Made by a program: the position numbers and the translations under genes
Assembly (NCBI GenBank): GCA_905235225.1
Contig: CAJOKE010000027.1
Coordinates: 1 to 48,158, forward strand
Direction of reading: 5' to 3'
Source of the DNA: Paludibacteraceae bacterium
GTDB taxonomy: Bacteria; Bacteroidota; Bacteroidia; Bacteroidales; Paludibacteraceae
Length of the DNA: 48,158 nucleotides
Shown: positions 33,393 through 41,170 of the stretch, piece by piece
How positions within the stretch are numbered: position 1 is the stretch's first letter
Layout: each line of letters begins with the position of its first letter
Notes under the pieces: model-generated
The model's database searches: none
The model's input: only the letters and a program-made list of their open reading frames with translations
What the model was told of the DNA's origin: nothing

Positions 33393-34712
33393 ATGTCTTC
33401 CCTTAGTCTGACACAACAGCAACGATTGCAGACAAAACTTGCACCGGCTCAAATCCAGCTTATCCGAATGCTGGAGATTCCGTCCTATGAGTTACAGCAG
33501 CGTGTAAATGAAGAATTACAGGAAAATCCCGCACTTGAAGAGGGTCGCGACCCCGATGAGCTTCAGCAGGATGAAGGCTATGCAGAAGAGTATTCGGAAG
33601 AGGAAGAATATGCCAACCCTCTTCAGACCGAGGATTTCAACTATGATGACTATGTTTCCGATGACGAGACCCCAGACTATATGTTGCGCACCAACAACGG
33701 TCCTATCGAAACGGAATCAGAGGAAATGTATTTCACGGGCAGCACCTCATTTACGGAATACCTCAAATCACAGATTTATCTTACAAAGATGACAAAACCC
33801 CAGCGTCACATTGCCAAATGGGTGCTTGGCAATATTGACGATGACGGTTTTTTACGCCGCACAACGGAACAGTTAGTGGATGATTTGGCTTTTCAGGAAG
33901 GGCTAATTGTGTCAGATGAAGAAATGGCAGACATCGTCCGTCAAATCAAAGAATTTGACCCGCCCGGAGTTGCCGCATACGACTTGCAGGAGTGTCTGCT
34001 TACCCAACTAAAGATGAAGCCTCAGACCCCAACAGTGCAAATGGCTATCACATTGTTAACCAAGCATTTTGATGATTTTGCCCAACGCCGTTTTGACCGT
34101 TTGATGAGTCAATATGACTGGAAAGACAGTGATCTAAACGCTGCCATTGAGGAAATTGTACATCTGAACCAAAAACCATCCAATGCCTTCAACGGCAACA
34201 TTTACGAGTCCCGCCAGACAACGATTATTCCTGATTTCTACGTTGAAAACCGAGACGGAGAATTGATTATTTCACTTAACAACGGCGATGTACCAGACCT
34301 GCATGTAAGTAAGGAATACACGCAGATGCTTCATGATTATTCGGCACAACCTAAAACAGGAAAAGAGCAGAAGGAAGCCGTACAATTCATACGGAACAAG
34401 ATTGAGTCTGCCAATGGTTTCATAACAGCTCTGCAACAACGAAATGACACATTGTCCCGGACGATGAAAGCGATTGTCCAAAAGCAGCGTGACTTTTTCA
34501 TGGAAGGAGACGAGATGGCACTCAAGCCAATGACAATGCTCGATATTGCAGAACTAACGGGATACGATGTATCCACCATTTCCCGTGTGTGCAACTCCAA
34601 GTATGTGCAAACAGAATTCGGAATATTTCCGCTCAAATACTTTTTCTCCGAAGCCATAATGAGGGAGAGGAAGTGTCAACCCACGAAATCAAACAATTAT
34701 TGTCAGAACTGA
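33393..34712 (+). CDS. rpoN: RNA polymerase sigma-54 factor, frame broken before the RpoN box
   Basis: Sigma-54 directs RNA polymerase to -24/-12 promoters together with enhancer-binding ATPases. The N-terminal activator-interacting region (LSLTQQQRLQTKLAPAQIQ, LQENPALEE), an acidic linker (about 50-105) and the core-binding and DNA-binding domains (WVLGNIDDDGFLRRTTEQLV, TMLDIAELTGYDVSTISRV, FGIFPLKYFFSEA) are in order. After FFSEAI the frame shifts near 34656-34660 and this frame ends with an unrelated tail (MRERKCQP...). The real C-terminus, including the RpoN box, continues in another frame to 34864. One missing base explains it, giving a 490-residue protein. Confidence 0.92.
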   Translation: MSSLSLTQQQRLQTKLAPAQIQLIRMLEIPSYELQQRVNEELQENPALEEGRDPDELQQDEGYAEEYSEEEEYANPLQTEDFNYDDYVSDDETPDYMLRTNNGPIETESEEMYFTGSTSFTEYLKSQIYLTKMTKPQRHIAKWVLGNIDDDGFLRRTTEQLVDDLAFQEGLIVSDEEMADIVRQIKEFDPPGVAAYDLQECLLTQLKMKPQTPTVQMAITLLTKHFDDFAQRRFDRLMSQYDWKDSDLNAAIEEIVHLNQKPSNAFNGNIYESRQTTIIPDFYVENRDGELIISLNNGDVPDLHVSKEYTQMLHDYSAQPKTGKEQKEAVQFIRNKIESANGFITALQQRNDTLSRTMKAIVQKQRDFFMEGDEMALKPMTMLDIAELTGYDVSTISRVCNSKYVQTEFGIFPLKYFFSEAIMRERKCQPTKSNNYCQN

Positions 34713-34864
34713 TTGATAACGAGGACAAACAATCGCCTCTGACCGATGCAGAATTAGTTGATCTTCTAACCAAGCACGGATACAAGGTAGCACGCAGAAC
34801 GGTAACCAAATACCGTGAACAATTAGGTCATCCCGTTGCGCGTCTGCGTCGCGGATTAGCATAA
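34658..34864 (+). pseudogene. rpoN: 3' end of rpoN in the shifted frame (RpoN box)
   Basis: This frame reads NEGEEVSTHEIKQLLSELID, then ends ARRTVTKYREQLGHPVARLRRGLA-like. It contains the RpoN box (ARRTVTKYREQ), the element that recognises the -24 promoter region. It joins smoothly to the rpoN reading frame if one base is added near 34658. A start at 34589 in this frame is artificial. The stop overlaps the next gene's ATG by one base, as expected of the intact rpoN end. Confidence 0.85.
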
Positions 34865-35499
34865 TGAAAAAGCGTCTGCCGGACATATTGTGCAAAATTA
34901 CAGGAGCGATTTTACACCCCTTGCTAATGCCGACTTACGGGATTCTATTGTTTTGTGCCGTTTTGGGACAAGCCATGCCTCTTCCAACCGCCTATTGGCT
35001 GATTGCAGTATTGGGAACATTCACCCTGACTGCGGTTATACCGATGTCCCTGATAATCATACGCTTATTCGCAGGAACGATTTCCGATATAGAAATCAGA
35101 AATGCGTCAGAGCGCACGCCGATATACATCTACTCGATTGTCTGCTATATCTTCTGGGGATATTTTTTACTCAAAATCCTGCATGCTCCAATAGTGCTTT
35201 TCCTGATTGCAACAGGTGCTACCATGTCGTTAATCGGTGTTACCGCCATCAATCGCCGTTGGAAGATTTCCGCCCACCTGACCGGAATAGGCGGACTTAT
35301 CGGCGGCATTTGCGCGTATTGTCTGAATCAATATCTTGCCCTGCCGTTGGGTTTAATAGCCGTTCTGTTAAGTTTGGCATTGATTTTGATGTATAGCCGC
35401 ATATACATGAAAGCTCACACGCCTCACCAAGTCGTTGCGGGATTATTATGGGGACTAACAATGACTTCATTGCCCACGCTCATATACAATCTGATATAA
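34864..35499 (+). CDS. PAP2-like integral membrane protein
   Basis: A 211-residue membrane protein with about six hydrophobic segments. It has degenerate PAP2 (lipid phosphatase) signatures: RNASERTP (about residues 79-86), RWKISAHLTG (about 136-145) with the motif 2 Ser/His, and YSRIYMKAHTPHQVVAG (about 178-194) with the motif 3 Arg and His. This suggests a PAP2-like phosphatase acting on lipid phosphates, but the first motif is weak. The start overlaps the rpoN stop by one base. The next gene begins one base after its stop. Confidence 0.72.
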   Translation: MKKRLPDILCKITGAILHPLLMPTYGILLFCAVLGQAMPLPTAYWLIAVLGTFTLTAVIPMSLIIIRLFAGTISDIEIRNASERTPIYIYSIVCYIFWGYFLLKILHAPIVLFLIATGATMSLIGVTAINRRWKISAHLTGIGGLIGGICAYCLNQYLALPLGLIAVLLSLALILMYSRIYMKAHTPHQVVAGLLWGLTMTSLPTLIYNLI

Positions 35500-35500
35500 G

Positions 35501-36427
35501 ATGCTGAAACTGCTAATTATATATTTTTCCATACTTTCATGTTCCCCGGGAGATGAATTATATGCCCGATACGGGCATACGGCTCTTCGAATGCAGGACA
35601 CGGAAAACAATATTGACGCTGTATTTAATTACGGTGTATTCAGTTTTGAAACCGATAATTTCTACTATAAGTTTGTCAAGGGTGAAACCTACTATCAATT
35701 AGGCATTGAGCCGACCCGTTACTTTTTGATGGACTATGATGCAGAGAAACGCCCGGTGTATGAGCAACGCCTTAACCTGACGGAAGAGCAATCCCAAGCA
35801 TTGGCAAAAGCGTTAGCGATCAACTACAGGCCATCCAACCGGCATTACCTGTACAATTTTGTTTTTGACAACTGCGCCACACGTCCATATAATTTGATCA
35901 AATCCGTTTTAGGTGATACCATCATTTCAAGTTACAACGAATGGGAAGGCTGTACTTATCGCGAGTTTTTACAGCATTTTACGGGGCGCGGAACTTGGGA
36001 AGACTTTGGTATCAACATGATTTTCGGTCATCGCGCAGATATACGGATGCATGGCGAAGAGCGACTTTTCCTGCCGGAGGCCTTGATGTTTCATCTTCAG
36101 TCAGCCCGGTTGCCGGACGGCACCCCCGTTGTAGAACCGACGCAAATTGCCCCCTTCACCATTGCCCATACGCCGTGGTACAAAACATGGTATTTCGGGG
36201 TAGTGCTATTTGTGCTTTTCATGTTAATCGTCAATTTATCCGATCTACGCCGCAATAAATGGTCATGGTGGGCGGACGCACCGTTTATATTGCTCTATCT
36301 CTGCTTTTTCGCCATTGCAATATTTCTGACTTTCTTCTCCATTCACCCGTTAGTCGGTTTTAACTGGCGATTATTCCTATTCCCCATCATACACTTATGC
36401 GTAAGACTTATTTACATTTTGCGATAA
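35501..36427 (+). CDS. DUF4105/Lnb-type lipoprotein N-acylation domain protein
   Basis: A 308-residue protein. The N-terminal DUF4105 (Lnb) domain has SCSPGDELYARYGHTALRM (His26), a YQLGIEPTRYF segment and FDNCATRPYNLI with the conserved Cys (about residue 124). Three membrane segments follow (about 227-247, 258-278, 285-305). Lnb of Enterococcus transfers an acyl chain onto the lipoprotein N-terminus. Related domains may do the same in Bacteroidetes, which usually lack a normal Lnt. The activity here is inferred. The end overlaps the next gene by 31 bases. Confidence 0.78.
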   Translation: MLKLLIIYFSILSCSPGDELYARYGHTALRMQDTENNIDAVFNYGVFSFETDNFYYKFVKGETYYQLGIEPTRYFLMDYDAEKRPVYEQRLNLTEEQSQALAKALAINYRPSNRHYLYNFVFDNCATRPYNLIKSVLGDTIISSYNEWEGCTYREFLQHFTGRGTWEDFGINMIFGHRADIRMHGEERLFLPEALMFHLQSARLPDGTPVVEPTQIAPFTIAHTPWYKTWYFGVVLFVLFMLIVNLSDLRRNKWSWWADAPFILLYLCFFAIAIFLTFFSIHPLVGFNWRLFLFPIIHLCVRLIYILR

Positions 36428-37872
36428 TCATAGTCCTTTGCGTTATCAGTTCCTTTCTGCATGCTGCCCAACGACTGACTGTGGTAGTTGTTGTGGACGG
36501 GTTAAGGCAAGATAATCTGGACATGCTGCGTCCTTACTGGCAGCAGGGCGGTTTGCGTACATTAAGCGAAGAGGCATTCCAGACAACGATTGATTTTCCG
36601 CACTTGGTTTATGGCGGCAATGAAACGACAGCGACCATGATGACCGGTGTTTGTCCTTCGCAACACGGTTATGCAATGGATAATTACTTCTCCCGCTCCG
36701 ACCGGCATATACACCCGCTGTTGGAAGACCCCAAGCAAACGGGCATAGGTACAGAACTGACATTGTCCCCAAAAGCACTGTATTCACCGACAATAGGCGA
36801 CCTTCTCCGAATGCAATATGGCGACAAAGCAAAGATTTATGCAATCGGTCTAAATCCCGCGACCACTATTGTGCTGGCAGGCCACAGTGCCAATGCCTGC
36901 TGTTGGCTGGACGGAGAAAAAGGGACTTGGGTAACGACTTCCTACTACTCGCAGGGGCTGCCTTCTGTGGCGGACGACATGAATATCGCCGAGCGGCTGC
37001 CCCTGTTGCTCGACAGGCAATGGACCCCCAGATTAAGCATCACCTCATACATGAAGCCGACAGACTTGGAAATCCGCAAGTCCTTCTCATATAACAGCCG
37101 TGACGTGTTATTGAATGCACCGGTAGCGAACACCCTTGTTATCGAACTGGCTTTGGCTTTGCAGAAATCAGAGCAGTTAGGGGCGGACATGAATCCGGAT
37201 ATTCTCCTGCTTCAACTAAACACCATTACCCCGAATGCCCATGCCGACCGCATTCAGTCTGCCGAGCAGGAAGACATGTACCTATGTCTCAATCAGGATT
37301 TAGGTTATCTGATTGAGCAATTGCAAAAGCGCGTCGGACAACAGAATGTTGACTTTCTGGTACTCGGTCGTCCCGTTTTGGGCATAGGTAAAGAGACCAT
37401 GTCTACGGCGGGAATTAACGTGCAATCCTTTAATGTCAGCCGCGCCGCCGCCCTTGTTTCCACTTACCTGATGGCATTATACGGCCATGAGCGTTGGGTA
37501 GATGGCGGTTATGGCAATGCGATTTATCTCAACCGCACGCTGATTGAACAAAAAAAGATTTCCTTGCAGACCATACAGCGACAGGTAGCCAACTTCATGA
37601 TGGATTTTGAGGGCATTCAGACTGCTTTTCCTCAAAACGAAGCATTACTCTACCCCGCATTGGCAGCATCCATTAACAAACGACAATCCGGCGATGTGGT
37701 TTTCACATTGCTACCCGGATGGCAACTGATGGAAAACGACAAAACCGTCATCGACAATGTGCTTGAACATAATCCGACAGCACCTTTGCTTTATCGGTCA
37801 GGAGCTTTCCGCCAGTTCCCTGACGGAAAAATCTCCGCTACCGATATTACGAAAACAATCTTGGGCTTTTGA
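36397..37872 (+). CDS. Alkaline-phosphatase-superfamily protein, probably catalytically dead
   Basis: A 491-residue exported protein (signal peptide about residues 1-24, ending SFLHAA) with the fold signature of PafA-like phosphatases and nucleotide pyrophosphatases. Matching elements are LTVVVVVDGLRQDNLDML, GVCPSQHGYAMDNYF and EDMYLCLNQDLGYLIEQL. Several active-site residues look replaced. The nucleophile position before MMTG reads GGNETTA where the family has PTxTxxGH. The metal-binding Asp of the D-x-x-x-H motif reads TPNAH, and the DH of the TADHG motif reads LGRPVLG. It may be a structural or binding pseudoenzyme. It is the last gene of the nusB run. Confidence 0.72.
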   Translation: MRKTYLHFAIIIVLCVISSFLHAAQRLTVVVVVDGLRQDNLDMLRPYWQQGGLRTLSEEAFQTTIDFPHLVYGGNETTATMMTGVCPSQHGYAMDNYFSRSDRHIHPLLEDPKQTGIGTELTLSPKALYSPTIGDLLRMQYGDKAKIYAIGLNPATTIVLAGHSANACCWLDGEKGTWVTTSYYSQGLPSVADDMNIAERLPLLLDRQWTPRLSITSYMKPTDLEIRKSFSYNSRDVLLNAPVANTLVIELALALQKSEQLGADMNPDILLLQLNTITPNAHADRIQSAEQEDMYLCLNQDLGYLIEQLQKRVGQQNVDFLVLGRPVLGIGKETMSTAGINVQSFNVSRAAALVSTYLMALYGHERWVDGGYGNAIYLNRTLIEQKKISLQTIQRQVANFMMDFEGIQTAFPQNEALLYPALAASINKRQSGDVVFTLLPGWQLMENDKTVIDNVLEHNPTAPLLYRSGAFRQFPDGKISATDITKTILGF

Positions 37873-37892
37873 AAGCTTTTATATACCAAAGG

Positions 37893-39776
37893 TTATTTTA
37901 CCTCTTGGCCCTGGACGGTGTATGTTTTTTCCTTGCGGATGATAAGGAATTGCCCGTTGCGGAAGAACTTCTGCGCATTTGACTGAACGGCGGAATTATC
38001 CAGTGCCGTGTGAACGGGTTCAGCCTCATTTACATGCACCTTATAATAAACGACGCTGTCGCAATTATTCACGTTGAGCAAGGAATCCACAAAGACGGTA
38101 TCTCCGGCTTGTCCGAGAACGTATGCCGTCTCATGCCAAGTAACGGACTCGCCCGCCGTTATGGTGTCAAACAACTCCGTGTTGTTTTTGTCAAGGACAG
38201 CGACATTAACGGTAATGAGGGTGTCGCGCACTTCTCCGACGGCATTGAGTTTGTATTCATCAGCAAGTTTATACCACCTGTCGCGATATTCGACAGAGTC
38301 TCCTGCGCAGAATTGCAAGTCTGCTTGTACCTCGAATACATCCATTTTATTAACGGTCAGGTTGAGTGTCACCACAGAATCACAGCCTACTGCATTGACA
38401 GTAGTGAATGTTTCTTCGTGATGCCCAACGGTATAAACAGACAGGTCATAGCCGTTCCATGTTTTTTGTTCACCGTAAACGACAGACATATTTTCTTCGG
38501 ATACGGAAGGCTGATTGACGATTACGGTGAGCGTTACAACCGAATCACCGCCGGTTCTGTTCACCAATGTAAAGTTCTTGACAATAGATTCGGTAAATGT
38601 TTGTTGTTGATAATCAACCTTTTCTCCGGCACAAATAACATGCTCCTCTGCCCCGGTGTTGTGAATCGGGTTAACGGTTACCTTAGCAGAACGGACAAAC
38701 GTGTAATAGTCATCCGTAGCAGCAGCCGTTGCAGTCAATGTAGTCTCGCCTTTATATACAGGCATTCCTTCGGCATTGATGATACTCTTGTCGGCAGCGG
38801 CATAAGTGATACTACGACCGCTCACAGTAGCAGCCGGAGAACCAAGAGCCTCAAGGGCGGTGAACTCCAACACGTTGAATGTAACAGGGTCAATTGCCTT
38901 TAGAGCCGGAGCGGAAGTAGCCGTTTGCAAAGCCTCAACAGTCATTGCTTTTTCAATGGCTTCTTTCGCGGCGGCAATACCCGCTGTAACTTCTGTGAAA
39001 TCTTCGCCTTTGTCCTCAACTTCTTCCACAGCGTTAATTGCCGCCTTGGCAGCCGCATAGGCTGCAGCAACGTCATCCGCGTTGTTATACAGATTATTCA
39101 GCTCAACGTGAACCGCCTGAACCGCCGCTTTGGAATGTTCCGCATTCTTGACGTTGAATGTATAACCCCGTGCCTTAGTCATTGCGTCATAATAAGCCGC
39201 GGGGACAAGTCCTTCGTACTTCGTATAATCAGCTGTCTGCTCAACACGTCTGTCATAGTTGTAAATCGCCCAGTGACGATCATACTGCGCGGGGGAAACC
39301 ACATACCAGTGGAACTTGGCGTCATCCAAATCCGGATTGAGACAGGTTGCCTTATATTCACTGTTCTCATAACGCAAATAGGCTTTCTGCGCCCAAATAA
39401 ACGTGTACGAACCATACACCAACCAATAACCGGATTTCCCTTCCCAAATCATGGTACTTCCATCCGTATTCGTTCCGCCTACAGGACCACAAGTCTTGGT
39501 TTCGTAGGAGCAAAGATAATTGCTGCCGCTATACGTCCTGTTATTGGTCTGGTTTATTGTGAACAGCAGCCCGGATTCGGTGTTATAGTTATTCTGATTA
39601 ACCGATTTTACTTTGGAATTCCCGCCCTGCATAAAACCCTTACCGTTGACCGAATAAATGTAATACTGACCGCCGTTCGTAATCGACGGCACATCATTGT
39701 ACCATGCCTGCTCCGTTGCTGCAAACATACTTACCGTGGCAAAAAACGCCACAAACAAAATGTAAATCCTCTTCAT
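37893..39776 (-). CDS. Secreted repeat protein with C-terminal sorting-like motif
   Basis: A 627-residue exported protein, with signal peptide MKRIYILFVAFFATVSMFA. Residues 20-170 form a lectin-like or beta-trefoil-like region (GGQYYIYSVNGKGFMQGG, then WYVVSPAQYDR). A helical Ala-rich part follows (about 200-290). The C-terminal half has repeated units ending in GCDSVVTLNLTVN or GGDSVVTLTVIVN, a phrase common in large Bacteroidales surface proteins. The last residues (NGQFLIIRKEKTYTVQGQEVK) are the motif shared with three other secreted proteins here. The ligand is unknown. It converges on the nusB run with a 20-base gap. Confidence 0.75.
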   Translation of the reverse strand: MKRIYILFVAFFATVSMFAATEQAWYNDVPSITNGGQYYIYSVNGKGFMQGGNSKVKSVNQNNYNTESGLLFTINQTNNRTYSGSNYLCSYETKTCGPVGGTNTDGSTMIWEGKSGYWLVYGSYTFIWAQKAYLRYENSEYKATCLNPDLDDAKFHWYVVSPAQYDRHWAIYNYDRRVEQTADYTKYEGLVPAAYYDAMTKARGYTFNVKNAEHSKAAVQAVHVELNNLYNNADDVAAAYAAAKAAINAVEEVEDKGEDFTEVTAGIAAAKEAIEKAMTVEALQTATSAPALKAIDPVTFNVLEFTALEALGSPAATVSGRSITYAAADKSIINAEGMPVYKGETTLTATAAATDDYYTFVRSAKVTVNPIHNTGAEEHVICAGEKVDYQQQTFTESIVKNFTLVNRTGGDSVVTLTVIVNQPSVSEENMSVVYGEQKTWNGYDLSVYTVGHHEETFTTVNAVGCDSVVTLNLTVNKMDVFEVQADLQFCAGDSVEYRDRWYKLADEYKLNAVGEVRDTLITVNVAVLDKNNTELFDTITAGESVTWHETAYVLGQAGDTVFVDSLLNVNNCDSVVYYKVHVNEAEPVHTALDNSAVQSNAQKFFRNGQFLIIRKEKTYTVQGQEVK

Positions 39777-39805
39777 CTTCTTTTAACCTTAATTAAATTT
39801 GCCTG

Positions 39806-39837
39806 CAAAGATACTGCTAAATCCACAGTCACGCAAA
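39806..39837 (-). promoter_or_regulatory. Promoter of the secreted repeat protein
   Basis: On the minus strand, TTTG (39837-39834), a 20-base spacer and TATCTTTG (39813-39806) fit the consensus. Confidence 0.68.
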
Positions 39838-39959
39838 CAAAACAAACCTTTTCCCAACAAACGAGTAACAAATCTTAACAAACGGATTACTTCAAATCCG
39901 AATCCGCAGTTTATTATTCGATTCTTGTCCCTTGGGCGTTATATGTCTTTCTTTTGCAG

Positions 39960-40459
39960 TCACACACCTCTCTGTCTATCCGCCTCAACAGCGAGATACA
40001 TGTGCTGCCGTTTTTCGCGCAGTATCTGCAGCAAGGGTATTATCCTTTTTACTGGGATGCGCAATCTACCTATCAGGCACGTTTGCAGCAAGCCATCTCT
40101 ACCAACACTCGGCACTGATACGCAAACTCTATCCGGAGCAAAGCGGCATCCAGTCCCTCGCAAAACCCGAGAAGATACTCTTAGAGAACACCAACCTGAT
40201 ATATGCGCTATCGCCCACCATCGAGAGAGGAACCGTCCGGGTGACTTTCTTCTGTAACCAGATGGCTCTTCAGCATACACTCACAATGCCGAACAAGGGA
40301 GATGTGCTGGTAGATGAGAAATATCTCTTTGAGGTGGGTGGGCATACCAAGGGCTACAAACAAATCAAGGGGATAACCGATAGCTGGATTGTCGCCGATG
40401 ACATAGAAACCGGATTCGGTAACAACATTCCGCTCTGGTTGTTCGGAATGATGTATTGA
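39960..40459 (+). pseudogene. Remnant of an AAA ATPase (DUF4143-type C-terminus) with an internal deletion
   Basis: Two pieces of one gene lie in different frames. In the frame of 39984-40118 the DNA reads VLPFFAQYLQQGYYPFYWDA and then YQARLQQAIS, which matches the middle of the Bacteroidetes ATP-binding proteins (LPYFREYLQ.GYYPF). It ends at TGA 40116. In the frame ending at 40459 it reads ALIRKLYPEQSGI, then KPEKILLENTNLIYAL, then FEVGGHTKGYKQIKG and IPLWLFGMMY, the family's C-terminus. The roughly 100 residues normally between them and the whole ATPase domain are missing. A long frame from 39932 is a chance fusion. A terminator follows. Confidence 0.75.
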
Positions 40460-40490
40460 TTTTTCCCTACATTATGTCAAAGACCGTTGC

Positions 40491-40515
40491 GGGTGCTTTG
40501 CACCCGCTTTTTGGG
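40491..40515 (+). terminator. Intrinsic terminator after the ATPase remnant
   Basis: GCGGGTGC pairs perfectly with GCACCCGC around a TTT loop, followed by five T. It is a strong terminator that outlived the gene it served. Confidence 0.85.
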
Positions 40516-40740
40516 TACACCCGTATGTACAACCTGCCCGCCCATTATAGGCGAGAACCTGATTTACATATACACGGGAAATTCATTGTTGCCGTCCGGA
40601 CTGTGAAAGATCACAACATGTACATCTGCCGGTTATCACGAAATGTATCCCAAATCGCATACGAGTACGATTTTCTGAATATTCGGTAAATATTCAACGA
40701 GTATTCATAGGTTATTTATCTATGCCTTATGACCTATGGA

Positions 40741-40817
40741 TAAGCTTTGGGGGACTTGTGCTTGACTTATGGGCCACCTTTGGGCGACCTTTGGGCGACC
40801 TTTGGGCGACCTTTGGG
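40741..40817. repeat. 11-bp tandem repeat, seven units
   Basis: CGACCTTTGGG occurs three times in a row, preceded by CCACCTTTGGG and by three more diverged 11-base units (TGACTTATGGG, GGACTTGTGCT, TAAGCTTTGGG). The 11-base spacing never slips. Confidence 0.85.
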
Positions 40818-40857
40818 AAGAAGTCGGAAAGAGAGGGGGTGTTTTTGATTATTTTTT

Positions 40858-41077
40858 CGTACTGACGGGATGGCGTACTGACGTACTGATTTTTCGGGAT
40901 GACGGGAGGATGATTATTTTTCGTACTGACGTACTGACGGGATGACGTACTGATTTTTCGGGCTAGCGGGATAGTGATTATTTTTCGTACTGACGTACTG
41001 ACGGGATGACGTACTGATTTTTCGGGATGGCGGGAGGACGGACTGATTTTTCGGGATGGCGGGAGGATGAAGTTTTT
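40858..41077. repeat. 64-bp tandem array, three units and a partial fourth
   Basis: Copies begin at 40858, 40922 and 40986, exactly 64 bases apart. Each starts with CGTACTGA units, contains CTGATTTTTCGGG and ends with a T run. Within each copy, the 8-mer CGTACTGA recurs two or three times. A partial copy (from about 41039) ends just before the valS promoter. Confidence 0.88.
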
Positions 41078-41099
41078 ATCAAAAAAAATGCCCGAACGC

Positions 41100-41130
41100 T
41101 TGCACATGTGCAATTTTTGTTGTAATTTTG
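41100..41130 (+). promoter_or_regulatory. valS: valS promoter
   Basis: TTG (41100-41102), a 20-base spacer and TAATTTTG (41123-41130) fit the consensus. The spacer begins inside the palindrome GCACATGTGC (41102-41111), a possible operator. Confidence 0.65.
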
Positions 41131-41170
41131 TGCGTTTTTTTGGTTTGGATAATTGAAAATATAGATTTAT

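Larger units (their letters stand above)
40516..41099. other. Intergenic region with repeat arrays, no gene accepted
   Basis: Short frames here (40456-40689 on plus, 40727-41113 on minus) have no family. The minus frame is produced by the tandem repeats. The region holds an 11-bp array (40741-40817) and a 64-bp array (40858-41077), ending at the valS promoter. Confidence 0.65.

Noticed and set aside
39932..40459. Single intact 175-residue protein over the ATPase remnant
   Set aside because: Only its C-terminal part matches a family. Its N-terminal part is the wrong frame of the older gene, so it is a chance fusion.
40456..40689. Plus-strand 77-codon frame after the ATPase remnant
   Set aside because: The frame crosses a strong terminator and has no recognisable family.
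6197..41077. CRISPR array in one of the repeat regions
   Set aside because: The repeats are directly adjacent, with no unique spacers of 25-40 bases, and no cas genes are present.
40727..41113. Minus-strand 128-codon frame in the repeat region
   Set aside because: It exists only because of the 11-bp and 64-bp repeats. It is low complexity and has no family.
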